In this document: piece after piece, positions 53,152 to 64,000 of the stretch | Numbering within the stretch: the first letter of the stretch is position 1 | How the letters are laid out: each line of letters opens with the position of its first letter | DNA from: an uncultured Pelagibacteraceae bacterium | Lineage (GTDB): Bacteria > Pseudomonadota > Alphaproteobacteria > Pelagibacterales > Pelagibacteraceae | Direction: 5' to 3' | NCBI GenBank assembly: GCA_902552185.1 | Contig: CACDFZ010000001.1 | Span: 118,784-182,783, forward strand | DNA length: 64,000 bases | The notes under the pieces: model-generated | What the model was told of the DNA's origin: nothing | Seen by the model: the letters and a program-made list of their open reading frames with translations, nothing else | Database searches by the model: none | Translations under genes and position numbers: made by a program

Positions 53152-53597
53152 TGTTATTGTTAAAGATAAAACCTGGCTTAAATTTATAAAAAATCCAGAA
53201 AATTACTTAAAAAAAAAGATAAAAATCATTCAAGGAGATAACTTTTTTAAAAAAAGAAAATATCGCTTAAGTGTTTTATTATCTGGTACAAAAGAGATTA
53301 AATACCTTAATAAAAAATTCAGAAAAAAAAATAAATCAACAGATATTTTGTCTTTTCCGAGTCAAAACAAAAAAAGATCTTAAAATATTATCTAAATCAA
53401 ATTTAGAAATATATTTAGGAGACATAATAATTAATTCTAAGAAAATGAATACATCATCGAAAAAATTATTTAAAAAGCACTTAGATGTATTATGGATTCA
53501 TGGACTGATACACTTATTTGGATATGATCACAAAAAAGATAACAATTATAAAAAAATGAACGCTATAGAAAATAAATTACTAAAAAAATTAAATTAG
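53138..53597 (+). pseudogene. ybeY: Endoribonuclease YbeY, frame interrupted near A7 tract (53369-53375)
   Basis: Frame 1 gives KKNKSTDILSFPSQNKK; removing one A continues to DLKILSKSNLEIYLGDIIIN...VLWIHGLIHLFGYDHKKDNNYKKM. Confidence 0.9.
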
Positions 53598-55160
53598 ATG
53601 ATTAATTATTTTTTACACAGCAGAGTTTTATTGATATTTGTAACACCTTTCTTATTAGGCTGTTTTTCTGTATTTTCATTTCAACCATACAATTTTACAT
53701 TTATTAATTTCATTATTTTTCCATGTTTTTTTTTTATTTTATCTTACATAAATAAGAGATCAAAAAATAAATACAGAAAAAAACCATATTTTATTAATTT
53801 GTTTTATGCAGGATATTTTTTTGGTATTGGTTTTTTTTTAACAGGTACATATTGGATTTCTAATTCTCTACTATTTGACGAGTCTTTTAAAAATTTAATA
53901 CCTGTTACAGTTATATTAATTCCTTTGTCACTTGGATTATTTTATGGATTGGCCTCTTTAATTTGTGGAAAATATTTAAAATTTAACTTAACATCTATCA
54001 TTTTATTTTGTGCTACAATTTCTGCTGTAGATTATTTTAGAGCGAAAATCTTAACAGGCTTCCCTTGGAATATTTGGGCTTATAGCTGGTCTTGGTTTAA
54101 TGAAATAATTCAAATTTTAAACCCTATTGGATTATTTGCATTTAATTTGTTAACAATAACTTTTTTTTGTGTACCAAGTATTTTTTTTGTAAAAAAATAT
54201 AAACATAAAAGTTTAATACTAAGCTCCTTTTTATTGATTTTTTTTTTAAATTACATGTATGGAAATTATGTAATAAATTTCAATAAAATTGATAATCAAA
54301 AATATCTTAAAGAAAACGAACAGATATTTATTAAAATAATATCACCAAATTTTGAATTAAAATATAATTTATCAGATGAAGAAACATTTGAGCGAATTAA
54401 AAAACTCATTATTTATAGCGATATTGAAAAAAATAAAAAAACATTGTTCATATGGCCCGAGGGAGCATTATCTGGAAAATATTTTTTTGAAATTGAGAAG
54501 TATAGAAACTTGATAAAAGAAAATTTTTCTTCAAATCATTTTATAATTTTTGGAATAAACACTTTAGATAAAAAGGAAAATAAATTTTACAATAGTTTTA
54601 TTTTAATAGATAATAATTTTAATAAAAAATTTCAATATAATAAAGTAAAGCTAGTTCCATTTGGAGAATTTTTACCCTTCCATAATAAATTAGAAAAAAT
54701 TGGGTTAAAAAAAATTACAGAGGGATTCGGATCTTTTAGTAAAGGTTTAACTAATGAAACTTTTTCTTATAGCGGGGTAAATGTAGTACCTTTAATTTGT
54801 TATGAAATAATTTTTCCAGAATTAATCCAAAAAATTAAAAAAAAGAAAACTTTATTAATAAATATTTCAGAAGACGGTTGGTTTGGTAATTCTATTGGTC
54901 CGCATCAGCATTTTTCGAAATCAATTTTTAGAGCTATTGAAAGTGACTCTTTCGTTTTAAGATCCGCAAATAAAGGCATTAGCGCTATTATAAATAATAA
55001 AGGACAAATCATCAAAAGCCTTAAAAACAATGAAACTGGCAGTTTAGAGTACAGGTTGCCAATAATAGAAAATAATAATGGAAATAAAAATGATTTGATA
55101 TTTTTTATCCTTTTATTTACATATTGTTTAATCTTTTTAAGATATAAAAATAATGACTGA
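53598..55160 (+). CDS. lnt: Apolipoprotein N-acyltransferase
   Basis: Multiple TMs; [56 protein letters not shown]. Confidence 0.95.
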   Translation: MINYFLHSRVLLIFVTPFLLGCFSVFSFQPYNFTFINFIIFPCFFFILSYINKRSKNKYRKKPYFINLFYAGYFFGIGFFLTGTYWISNSLLFDESFKNLIPVTVILIPLSLGLFYGLASLICGKYLKFNLTSIILFCATISAVDYFRAKILTGFPWNIWAYSWSWFNEIIQILNPIGLFAFNLLTITFFCVPSIFFVKKYKHKSLILSSFLLIFFLNYMYGNYVINFNKIDNQKYLKENEQIFIKIISPNFELKYNLSDEETFERIKKLIIYSDIEKNKKTLFIWPEGALSGKYFFEIEKYRNLIKENFSSNHFIIFGINTLDKKENKFYNSFILIDNNFNKKFQYNKVKLVPFGEFLPFHNKLEKIGLKKITEGFGSFSKGLTNETFSYSGVNVVPLICYEIIFPELIQKIKKKKTLLINISEDGWFGNSIGPHQHFSKSIFRAIESDSFVLRSANKGISAIINNKGQIIKSLKNNETGSLEYRLPIIENNNGNKNDLIFFILLFTYCLIFLRYKNND

Positions 55161-56322
55161 AAAAAATTACTTGTTTACTAGTGAGTCTGTATCTGAAGGC
55201 CATCCAGATAAAGTATGCGACAGGATTTCTGATATGGTGGTAGATAGTTATCTATCAAAAGATCCTTTCGCTAGGGTAGCTTGTGAAACTTTAACCACTA
55301 CTAATAAAGTAGTACTTGCAGGAGAAATAAGAGGACCAAATATTGGTAAAGATGAAATCATAGATAAAGTAAGAAATTGTATCAAAGATATAGGTTATGA
55401 TCAGGAGGGTTTTTCTTGGAAAGAACAAACAAAAATCGAGTCCCATCTGCATGAACAATCAACTGATATTGCAATGGGAGTAGACTCTAAAGATAACAAG
55501 GATGAGGGAGCAGGGGATCAAGGTATAATGTTTGGTTACGCCTGTAACGAGACAGATGATTTAATGCCCGCTCCAATATTTTATTCGCATAAAATTCTAC
55601 GTCTAATGGCACAAGATAGAAAGTCAGGAGCACTTAAAGGAATTGAACCTGACTCAAAAAGTCAAGTAACAATGTTATATGAAAATGGAAAACCAAAAAA
55701 AGTAACTTCAGTAGTAATTTCAACACAACACTCTAAAGATTTAGACCAAGAAAAAGTCAAAGAAATAATTTTGCCTTACATAAATAAATCTATACCAAAA
55801 GAATTATTGAGTGATCTACAAAGTTCAGAAATTTATATTAATCCTACAGGGCAATTTATAATTGGAGGTCCCGATGGCGACACTGGTTTGACTGGAAGAA
55901 AAATAATTGTTGATACTTACGGTGGGGCCGCTCCGCATGGTGGAGGAGCATTTTCAGGAAAAGATCCTACAAAAGTTGATCGCTCAGCGGCTTATGTATC
56001 AAGATATTTAGCAAAAAATATTGTAGCATCTGGTATAACAGAAAAATGCTTGATTCAATTATCTTATGCAATCGGAGTTTCAAAGCCATTATCAATATAT
56101 GTAAAATTAGGAGATAAAGATCAAAGTAAAACATCTAAAGTAGAAAAAATTATCAAAGATAATTTTGATTTGTCACCACGAGGAATAAGAGAATTGCTTA
56201 ATTTAAATAAGCCTATTTATGAAGTAACGTCATCTTACGGGCACTTTGGAAGAAAACCGACAAATAAAGGTGAATTTTCTTGGGAAAAAACAGATAAAAC
56301 GTCATTTTTTAAAAAGGTGTAA
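55153..56322 (+). CDS. metK: S-adenosylmethionine synthetase
   Basis: [60 protein letters not shown]. Confidence 0.98.
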   Translation: MTEKNYLFTSESVSEGHPDKVCDRISDMVVDSYLSKDPFARVACETLTTTNKVVLAGEIRGPNIGKDEIIDKVRNCIKDIGYDQEGFSWKEQTKIESHLHEQSTDIAMGVDSKDNKDEGAGDQGIMFGYACNETDDLMPAPIFYSHKILRLMAQDRKSGALKGIEPDSKSQVTMLYENGKPKKVTSVVISTQHSKDLDQEKVKEIILPYINKSIPKELLSDLQSSEIYINPTGQFIIGGPDGDTGLTGRKIIVDTYGGAAPHGGGAFSGKDPTKVDRSAAYVSRYLAKNIVASGITEKCLIQLSYAIGVSKPLSIYVKLGDKDQSKTSKVEKIIKDNFDLSPRGIRELLNLNKPIYEVTSSYGHFGRKPTNKGEFSWEKTDKTSFFKKV

Positions 56323-56374
56323 TCTTGAAAAAACCTTAATTTTTCTTTAATAATAAGTAAAATTTAAAAACTTC

Positions 56375-56401
56375 AAAATGGGCACTAGCCCATTTTTTTT
56401 T
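56375..56401 (+). terminator. Intrinsic terminator / attenuator immediately upstream of nusA
   Basis: AAAATGGGC-ACTA-GCCCATTTT perfect 9-bp stem, T9 tract, then AGGAG RBS and nusA ATG at 56415. Confidence 0.9.
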
Positions 56402-56414
56402 AGGAGAATTAAAA

Positions 56415-57968
56415 ATGTTAAATAGAGGATTAGACAAACTTGAACTATTGAGAATAGTTGATGCGGTGGCTAACGAAAAATCGATTGATAAGGATATCGT
56501 TATTGGATCGATGGAAAGCGCAATACAAAAGGCAGCTTTAACAAAATTTGGTCAGAACAATAATATTCTTGTTAAAATTGATCGGGAAACTGGCAATATA
56601 AGTATTCAAAAGGTTCTAGACGTAGTCGAAACTGTGGAAGATCCTAGCCGTGAAATTACATCTGCAGAGGCAAATTCTATGAAAAATGATAAATCAGAAA
56701 CATTGAAAGTAGGTGATAAAATTTATGAAGACCTTCCTCAAATAGATTTTGGAAGAATAGCAGCACAAAGTGCAAAACAGGTTATAAGTTCTAAAGTAAG
56801 AGAGGCCGAAAAAAATAGACAGTATGAGGACTTTATAGATAAACAAGGACTTATATTAAGTGGAATTATAAAAAGACTAGAATACGGCAACGTTATTGTT
56901 GACCTAGGAAGGGCGGAAGGAGTTATAAAAAAAGATGAACTTATTCCTAGAGAAGTGCTTAAGACTGGTGAAAGAGTGAAAGCATATTGTTACGAAGTAA
57001 AAAAAGAACTAAAAGGTCATCAAATATTTTTATCAAGAGCCCATCCTCAATTTTTGGCTAAACTTTTTTTTCAAGAAGTCCCAGAAATTTATGAGGGAAT
57101 AATTGAAATTAAATCAGTTGCTAGAGATCCTGGCAGTAGAGCTAAAATTTGCGTTTATTCAAAAGATACTTCTATAGATCCTGTGGGAGCATGTGTTGGA
57201 ATGAGAGGAAGTAGAGTGCAGACAATTGTAAATGAGCTTCACGGTGAAAAAATTGATATTATAAAATGGACTGAAGATTTACCAACTCTTATTTCAGAGT
57301 CTTTATCCCCTGCTGAAATACAAAAGGTTTTAATTGATCAAACCAATAAAAAAATTGACGTTATTTTAAGTGAAGAAAATTTAAGTAAAGCCATTGGTAG
57401 AAGAGGTCAAAACGTTAGATTGGCTTCTAAACTCACAAATTTTGAAATTGATATTTTAACAGACAAAGAGGACTCAGAAAGAAGACAGGCAGAATTTAAA
57501 GAAAAAACAGAAGCTTTAATAAAAAATTTAGAAGTCGATGAAACTTTAGGACAGTTATTAGTTTCCGAAGGCTTTCAAAGTATTGATGAGATATCCCAAG
57601 CTAATGCAGAAGACATTTCTAAAATTGAAGCGATAGATGAAGAGACTGCAAAAGAGTTAATTTCAAGATCGAAAGAGAGTCTGATAAAAGTTAAAGAAGA
57701 AGTAGGAAAAAGACTTAAACAATTGGGTGTAGAAGAAGAATTAATTAATTTGAAAGGTATGACACAAGGAATGTTAGTAATATTGGGGCAAAAAAATATT
57801 AAAAAACTTTCTGATTTTGCCGACTTGTCAACAGACGAACTTGTTGGTGGGTATGACGAAGTAAAAGGTAAAAAGGTTAGGTTACAAGGATATTTAGAAG
57901 AGTTTTCTCTTACTAGAGAGGAGGCAGATCAACTAATAATGTCTGCAAGAAATATTGTATTTAAATAA
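56415..57968 (+). CDS. nusA: Transcription termination/antitermination protein NusA
   Basis: LELLRIVDAVANEKSIDKDIVIGSMESAIQKAALTKFG; CVGMRGSRVQTIVNELHGEKIDIIKW. Confidence 0.97.
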   Translation: MLNRGLDKLELLRIVDAVANEKSIDKDIVIGSMESAIQKAALTKFGQNNNILVKIDRETGNISIQKVLDVVETVEDPSREITSAEANSMKNDKSETLKVGDKIYEDLPQIDFGRIAAQSAKQVISSKVREAEKNRQYEDFIDKQGLILSGIIKRLEYGNVIVDLGRAEGVIKKDELIPREVLKTGERVKAYCYEVKKELKGHQIFLSRAHPQFLAKLFFQEVPEIYEGIIEIKSVARDPGSRAKICVYSKDTSIDPVGACVGMRGSRVQTIVNELHGEKIDIIKWTEDLPTLISESLSPAEIQKVLIDQTNKKIDVILSEENLSKAIGRRGQNVRLASKLTNFEIDILTDKEDSERRQAEFKEKTEALIKNLEVDETLGQLLVSEGFQSIDEISQANAEDISKIEAIDEETAKELISRSKESLIKVKEEVGKRLKQLGVEEELINLKGMTQGMLVILGQKNIKKLSDFADLSTDELVGGYDEVKGKKVRLQGYLEEFSLTREEADQLIMSARNIVFK

Positions 57969-57971
57969 GTT

Positions 57972-60168
57972 ATGGATAAAGAGAAAGAAAAGAAAAAAAC
58001 ATTAACAATATCATCAAATTTTAAAAAGAAAATTGATTCAAATAATCTATCAAAAAATGAAATAAAAAAACCTTATTCAATACCGAATGACAAAAAAAGT
58101 TCATTCAAACCCACAAAGAATTTCAAAAAAAATTAATTCTTTAGACCCAAACTTAAAAAATCAAAGTAATAAAGGAAAAAAATTCAATAGAAAGTTTATA
58201 GAACAACAAGCCACTAAAGCATTTATAAAAAAAGATGAAAAACCAACTGGAAAAAGTAAGTTAAAACTCAAAACACCTATAGACAAAAGAGATTTTAAAT
58301 TGACTGTTTCTAGAGCTTTAAATGTTGAAGAAATAGAAATTAAACAAAGAAGTTTAGCAGCGGTCAAAAGAGCAAGACTTAAAGAAAAGAAGAATAGTCC
58401 CGAGGCAGAAGATAAAAAAGAATATAAAAAAGTAATAAAAGAAGTAAAAATTCCTGAACAAATTACGATTCAAGAACTTTCAAATAGGATGGCAGAAAAA
58501 TCAAACGATATTATAAAATTCTTGCTAAATATGAAAGTTATCGCAACTATAAATCACACAATTGATAAAGATACGGCTGAATATATTGTAAAAGAATTTG
58601 GTCACAAGGCAATAATTGAAAACTCTCAACCCGAAGAGATTAATAAAAATAAATCTATGAGTGGAACAATAGAAAAAAGACCACCAGTAGTAACCATTAT
58701 GGGACATGTTGATCATGGAAAGACCTCGCTTCTTGATGCGCTAAGACAAACAAATGTTGTTTCAAATGAATTTGGTGGGATTACTCAACATATAGGAGCC
58801 TATCAAGTTAAAGCAGAAAATAATCAATTAATTACTTTTATTGATACTCCCGGACACGCTGCTTTTACAGAAATGAGAGCTAGAGGTTCTAAAATTACCG
58901 ATATAGTGGTATTAGTTGTAGCAGCTGACGATGGAATTAAACCTCAAACAATAGAGGCTATTAATCATGCCAAAGCCGCAAAAGTTCCAATTATTGTTGC
59001 TATAAATAAATCAGATTTACCAAACAAAAACATTACAAAAATAAAAAATGATTTAATGAGATATGAGCTTGTAGCTGAAGATCTAAGTGGCGATACATTA
59101 TTTGTAGAAGTTTCTGCTTTAAAAAAAATTAATTTAGACAAGCTTAAAGAAAGTATTTTATTACAATCAGAAATATTAGATTTGAAGGCTTCCATTTCAG
59201 ATAAAGCTACTGGGGTGGTGATAGAATCAAAAATTGATAAAGGTAAAGGACCAGTTTCAACAATTTTATTATCAAACGGAAAATTAAAAAAAGGCGATTA
59301 TTTTGTTTGCGGGAAAACATGGGGAAAAATTAGAGCTATGATAAATCACGATGGACTCCCTATAAATGAAGCTTATCCGTCAATGCCAGTAGAAATTTTG
59401 GGCATGAATGCCACAGCTTTTGCAGGAGCCGAATTCTTAGTGACCGAAGATGAAGACAAAGCTAAGGAAATTTCAAAATTTAAAAATGAAAATTCTTCCA
59501 AAAAGAAAATTCTTTTAAATGACAAATCAACAATATTTGATCAAGGCAGTGATAAAGAAGAACTAAATGTTATAATTAAGTCCGATGTTCATGGTTCCAG
59601 TGAAGCTCTTAAAATGGCGATTGAAAAAATTGAACATCCTGAGGTAAAAACAAAAATTATATTGTCAGAAATTGGAATGATAAACGAAACTGATGTATCA
59701 CTGGCAAAAGCATCTGATGCTGTATTGATCGGGTTTAATGTGAAAGCTAACAGAGAGGCAAAAAAGATTTCGGATGAACAAAAAATAGAAATTAAATATT
59801 TCAATATAATTTATGAAGCAATTGAATATATTGAAAAAAGACTTTCTGGACTTTTAGAGCCCGATATCAAAGAAGTTTCTCTTGGTTCTGCTGAAGTTCA
59901 AAAAATATTTAAAGTTTCAAAATTTGGTCAAATAGCCGGATCAAAAGTAATTGAAGGAGAAATTCAAAATAAGTCAAAAGCTAGAATAGTAAGAGATGGC
60001 ACAGTAGTGTATGATGGAGAAATTCTAAGTATTTTTAGAGAAAAAAATGCAGTCAAAGAGGTTAAAAATGGTTTGGAATGCGGGATAAGCTTAAAAGATT
60101 TTATAGATTTTAAAGAGAAAGATATAATACAGTCTTACCAAATAGAAAAGATTGAGAGAACTATATGA
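57972..60168 (+). pseudogene. infB: Translation initiation factor IF-2, N-terminal region out of frame (A7 58092-58098 or A8 58125-58132)
   Basis: Upstream ORF 57972-58136 MDKEKEKKKTLTISSNFKKKIDSNNLSKNEIKKPYSIPNDKK... has an IF-2 N-terminus (TLTISSNFKKKID) and joins track ORF 58087-60168 (VTIMGHVDHGKTSLLDALR) if one A is removed. Confidence 0.85.
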
Positions 60169-60566
60169 TTAATAGCAACTTGTCGAATAAAGGATTTTCC
60201 CAAAGACAGCTAAGAGTTGGTGAACTTGTTAAGCAGAGTATTGGGGAAATTTTTATAAAAAACGAGACAAAAATATCATCATTTAATTCGCGATTTATAA
60301 CGGTTACTGAAGTAAGGATGACCCCAGACTTGAAAACAGCTAGGGTTTATGTGATACCACTAGGCGGTATAGAAATGAAAGAAATTGTTGGTGTATTGAC
60401 TGATAACGCGCATCTTGTTAGAAAAGCTTTATCAAAAAAGCTAAGTTTAAAGTTTCTTCCAAAACTCAACTTTATTGAAGATAGGTCTTTTGAATATGCA
60501 GAAAAAATTGAAAGATTAATAAAAGAGAATAAGAAAAATGAAACGAACAAAAAAAGATATAATTAA
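60165..60566 (+). CDS. rbfA: Ribosome-binding factor A
   Basis: SQRQLRVGELVKQSIGEIF, VTEVRMTPDLKTARVYVIPLG. Confidence 0.93.
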   Translation: MINSNLSNKGFSQRQLRVGELVKQSIGEIFIKNETKISSFNSRFITVTEVRMTPDLKTARVYVIPLGGIEMKEIVGVLTDNAHLVRKALSKKLSLKFLPKLNFIEDRSFEYAEKIERLIKENKKNETNKKRYN

Positions 60567-60798
60567 GTCACTCGCTATAAACAAATCGGACGTAGGTTCA
60601 GCTGAAATTCAAATCGGATTACTTAGCAATAAAATTGAGAAATTAGCAATTCACTTTAAAAAATTTAAGAAAGATAAACACTCAACTGTAGGTTTATCAA
60701 AGTCAGTAAATAAAAGAAAAAAATTATTAAGTTATCTTAAAAGAAAAAAACCTGACTCATATGAAAAAATTATAAAACAATTGAGTCTGAGAAAATAA
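60538..60798 (+). CDS. rpsO: 30S ribosomal protein S15
   Basis: [51 protein letters not shown]. Confidence 0.95.
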   Translation: MKRTKKDIIKSLAINKSDVGSAEIQIGLLSNKIEKLAIHFKKFKKDKHSTVGLSKSVNKRKKLLSYLKRKKPDSYEKIIKQLSLRK

Positions 60799-62870
60799 TG
60801 TTTAAAATTCAAAAAGAAGAAATAGATTTCGGTGGAAAAAAATTAACTTTAGAAACTGGTAAGGTTGCTAGGCAAGCTGATGGAGCTATTATAGCAAAAT
60901 TAGGTGAAACAGTCGTTATTGCGACAGCCGTTGGCGCAAAAAAACTTAATGAAGGTCAAGATTACTTTCCATTATCAGTGAACTATCAAGAAAAATATTA
61001 TGCTGCTGGAAAAATTCCAGGCGGCTATTTTAAAAGAGAAGCTAGACCGACAGAAGCTGAAACTTTGATTTCAAGATTGATTGATAGACCAATTAGGCCA
61101 CTATTTCCATCTGGTTTTATGAATGAGGTTCAATTGTTACCAACTGTTTTATCCTATGACGGCGAGAATCAACCAGATATACTCTCTATAATTGCTTCTT
61201 CCGCAGCTTTATCTATATCAGGTCTTCCTTTTCAGGGACCAATTGCTGCTAGCAGAGTAGGCTTTAAAGATGGGAAATATTTGTTAAATCCATCTCAGGA
61301 AGAATTAAAAACTTCAGAATTAGATTTAGTTGTAGCCGGGACCAAAGATGCAGTGTTAATGGTAGAGTCTGAAACTTCAGGCTTATCAGAAAAAATTATG
61401 TTAGATGCTGTTAAATTTGGGCATGAAAAATTTATACCAATTATTAATGCAATTGAAAATTTAGCAAAAAAAGCTAGCAAACCTAAGTGGGAGATTGAAG
61501 AAATTGACAATACTGACCTTAAGAAAAAAATTGCTAAAGAGTTTGAAGGAGATCTTAGAAAGGCTTTTAAAGAAGTAGATAAAAAGAAAAGATCAACTGC
61601 AATTTCTGAAATCGACACTAAATGTAAAGAAATGTTCAAAGAAGATGAGAACGTTACTGAGAATCAAGCAATGGCTCAATTAAAATCTCTTGAAAAAGAT
61701 ATTGTAAGAACAGCCATTTTAAAAGACAAAAAAAGAATTGATGGAAGAGGACTTGCTGATGTTCGAAAAATTGAGTGTGAAGTTGGTGTTTTGCCAAGAA
61801 CACACGGTTCAGCTTTATTTACAAGAGGAGAAACTCAGGCATTAGTAGTAACGACTTTAGGCATGTCTGATGATGAACAAAGACTTGAAAGTTTAGACGG
61901 CATGCAACGATCAAGCTTTATGTTGCACTATAATTTTCCTCCTTTTTCAGTAGGTGAATGCGGGAGAATTGGTACTGGTAGAAGAGAAATAGGACATGGT
62001 AAACTTGCTTGGAGAGCTATTAACTCATCATTGCCTTTAAAGGAAAACTTTCCTTATACTTTAAGAGTTGTATCTGAAATAACAGAGTCAAATGGATCTT
62101 CATCTATGGCGACAGTGTGTGGAACATCCTTATCACTTATGGATGCGGGAGTGCCAATAAAAGAACCAGTAGCAGGCATAGCAATGGGTTTAATTAAAGA
62201 GGGAGAAAAGTTTTCAGTTTTATCAGACATTTTAGGAGATGAGGACCATTTAGGTGATATGGATTTTAAAGTAGCCGGAACTAAAGATGGCATCACATCT
62301 TTACAAATGGATATTAAGATAACAGGAATTACTTTTGAAATAATGGAGCAAGCTTTAAAACAAGCAAAAGAGGGTCGAGAACGTATTTTAGGTGAAATGA
62401 ATAAAGCAATTAAAACATCAAGAAAAGAATTTTCAAAACACACACCAAAGATGGAAACAATAAAAGTAGATAAAAAAGACATTGCGACAGTAATTGGAAA
62501 AGGCGGTGCAACTATTAGAGAAATAGTTGAAAAATCCGGGGCAAAAGTTGATGTTAAGGATACCGGAGAAGTGACTGTTGCTGCTCCCGATGAAAAGTCA
62601 AGAAACTCTGCTATTGAGATTATTAAAGGTTTGATAGCGAAGCCTGAAGTGGGTAAAATTTACAAAGGCAAAGTGGTTAAAATTATGGAATTTGGAGCGT
62701 TTGTAAATTTTCTTGGGAAACAAGATGGTCTAGTTCATATTTCTGAACTTGCAGGCAAAAGAGTAGCCAAAGTGACTGATGTTGTAAAAGAAGGCGATGA
62801 AGTATCGGTAAAAGTTCTTGGTTTTGATAGAGGTAAAGTCAAACTTTCTATTAAACAAGCCGTAGCTTAA
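60798..62870 (+). CDS. pnp: Polyribonucleotide nucleotidyltransferase
   Basis: [59 protein letters not shown] and S1 domains. Confidence 0.98.
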   Translation: MFKIQKEEIDFGGKKLTLETGKVARQADGAIIAKLGETVVIATAVGAKKLNEGQDYFPLSVNYQEKYYAAGKIPGGYFKREARPTEAETLISRLIDRPIRPLFPSGFMNEVQLLPTVLSYDGENQPDILSIIASSAALSISGLPFQGPIAASRVGFKDGKYLLNPSQEELKTSELDLVVAGTKDAVLMVESETSGLSEKIMLDAVKFGHEKFIPIINAIENLAKKASKPKWEIEEIDNTDLKKKIAKEFEGDLRKAFKEVDKKKRSTAISEIDTKCKEMFKEDENVTENQAMAQLKSLEKDIVRTAILKDKKRIDGRGLADVRKIECEVGVLPRTHGSALFTRGETQALVVTTLGMSDDEQRLESLDGMQRSSFMLHYNFPPFSVGECGRIGTGRREIGHGKLAWRAINSSLPLKENFPYTLRVVSEITESNGSSSMATVCGTSLSLMDAGVPIKEPVAGIAMGLIKEGEKFSVLSDILGDEDHLGDMDFKVAGTKDGITSLQMDIKITGITFEIMEQALKQAKEGRERILGEMNKAIKTSRKEFSKHTPKMETIKVDKKDIATVIGKGGATIREIVEKSGAKVDVKDTGEVTVAAPDEKSRNSAIEIIKGLIAKPEVGKIYKGKVVKIMEFGAFVNFLGKQDGLVHISELAGKRVAKVTDVVKEGDEVSVKVLGFDRGKVKLSIKQAVA

Positions 62871-62875
62871 TTTAT

Positions 62876-63391
62876 TTAGATTTTGTACTCAAAATTTTGA
62901 GTTTCCTTATTAACTTGAAGTTCAATGGCTCCATTTCTTAAGTGAAAATTTCTAGCCATGTCAGTCAAAGGAGAGAGAGTTACTAATCTATTTAAATGAT
63001 TAGATTTTTTTATTTTTTTAAATACCTCTTTTACAATAAGTTTACCCCCACCCCTTTTTTTTGACCATACTGTGTAAGCTATTGCTATTTTACCAACTTT
63101 TTGATCTCTTCTAATACTTTGTAAGTGTGCATCTTTTGTCATTAAATCCAATTCATCTACAGATTTCGGTATCTCATTTGTAAAACCGAAGCACATTATT
63201 GCACAAATTTCATTTTTATATTTTACACCATAAATTTTACGACCATAGCTAGTCCTAAAATCATTATTAAGCTCTGGTCGAATTGGATCTTCTGTTGGAT
63301 CACAAGACTTAAGTTCAACCAGTTCAGCTCCTTTTATCCATTCAAAGAAGTTTTCAAATTTCTCTTTAACCCTTTTATTTAAATTTTTCAT
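62876..63391 (-). CDS. GNAT-like acyltransferase or uncharacterised protein
   Basis: YGVKYKNEICAIMCFGF...IAYTVWSKKRGGGKLIVKEVFKKIK...VTLSPLTDMARNFHLRNGA resembles a GNAT fold; weak. Confidence 0.5.
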   Translation of the reverse strand: MKNLNKRVKEKFENFFEWIKGAELVELKSCDPTEDPIRPELNNDFRTSYGRKIYGVKYKNEICAIMCFGFTNEIPKSVDELDLMTKDAHLQSIRRDQKVGKIAIAYTVWSKKRGGGKLIVKEVFKKIKKSNHLNRLVTLSPLTDMARNFHLRNGAIELQVNKETQNFEYKI

Positions 63392-63468
63392 ACAATCCCT
63401 TATTTCTAATCTCTTTTAGTTTTTTTGGTTTTTCTATTTATGCAATTTAGTAATGTAATTTTTGCAAG

Positions 63469-64000
63469 TTAAGATATGTTTTTTGGGTCTGGCATTCCTA
63501 CTTTGTTATATCCAGCGTCAACATAATGTATTTCTCCGGTAACACCATTAGCCAAATCACTTAATAAATAAAGTGCTGAATTACCCACGTCGTGAATATC
63601 AACATTTCTTTTTAAAAAAGAATGATCTTCATTCCATTTGTACAGAAATTTTGCATCTCCTATTGCTGACGCTGCCAAAGTTTTAATTGGTCCTGCACTT
63701 ATAGCATTTACTCTTATTTTTTTTCGACCTAGGTCTCTTGCTAAATATTTTACACTAGCTTCTAAAGCAGATTTACAAACTCCCATAACATTATAGTTTG
63801 GAATTGCTTTATTTGACTCATAAGTAAGAGTTAACAAACTTCCTCCATTTTTCATTATTTTAGATGCCTCTTTTGATACTTCAGTAAAGGAAAAACATGA
63901 AATGAGCATACTTTTTAAAAAATTTTCCCTCGAAGTATTTAAATACTCACCTGACAATTCAGACTTGTCTGAAAAGGCAACCGCGTGAACTACGAAGTCA
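63469..64000 (-). CDS. fabI: Enoyl-ACP reductase FabI (5' end beyond window)
   Basis: Frame open to the edge: DFVVHAVAFSDKSELSGEYLNTSRENF..., LLTLTYESNKAIPNYNVMGVCKSALEASVKYLARDLGRKKIRVNAISAGPIKTLAA. Confidence 0.95.
   Translation of the reverse strand, partial: DFVVHAVAFSDKSELSGEYLNTSRENFLKSMLISCFSFTEVSKEASKIMKNGGSLLTLTYESNKAIPNYNVMGVCKSALEASVKYLARDLGRKKIRVNAISAGPIKTLAASAIGDAKFLYKWNEDHSFLKRNVDIHDVGNSALYLLSDLANGVTGEIHYVDAGYNKVGMPDPKNIS

Noticed and set aside
61295-62482. minus ORFs of 114 and 142 aa inside pnp
   Set aside because: Antisense to a high-confidence PNPase; no family signal.
1-64000. CRISPR arrays, prophage, transposons, toxin-antitoxin or restriction systems
   Set aside because: No regularly spaced repeats, no integrase/transposase/cas/RM signatures; essentially all ORFs are core metabolism or information processing.
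1-64000. tRNA/rRNA/riboswitch genes
   Set aside because: No convincing T-loop/anticodon pattern or riboswitch core seen in the short intergenic gaps; tRNAscan/Infernal would be needed to exclude them.

Overview
The window is an A+T-rich, gene-dense, core-genome segment of an alphaproteobacterium. Gene content and order (the hemH-hemE / ppsR-maf-aroE-coaE-dnaQ-secB junction, mnmE-mnmG-rsmG-parA-parB, the porin type, extreme compaction) suggest a SAR11/Pelagibacterales-like streamlined genome; this is inference from families, not a database result. I see no CRISPR array, prophage, transposon, rRNA, tRNA or obvious defence island, and no clearly new multi-gene system. The points most worth a second look are: (1) a probable chromosome origin between hemE and ppsR; (2) two parS-like palindromes embedded in rsmG just upstream of parAB; (3) three adjacent-operon essential genes (phoH, ybeY, infB) whose frames are each broken by one apparent extra A in a poly-A tract, either sequence error or slippage-rescued frameshifts; (4) small ORFs missing from the ORF track: an ArfA-like ribosome-rescue factor coupled to a winged-helix regulator, a 45-aa basic protein between hisA and hisF, and a 53-aa membrane protein between dnaJ and dapB; (5) an intrinsic terminator directly in front of nusA with rimP missing; (6) divergent gene pairs with zero or negative intergenic space; (7) a terminator embedded in the 3' coding end of a convergent gene. 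Product calls are by motif recognition from the translated ORFs; no searches were run.
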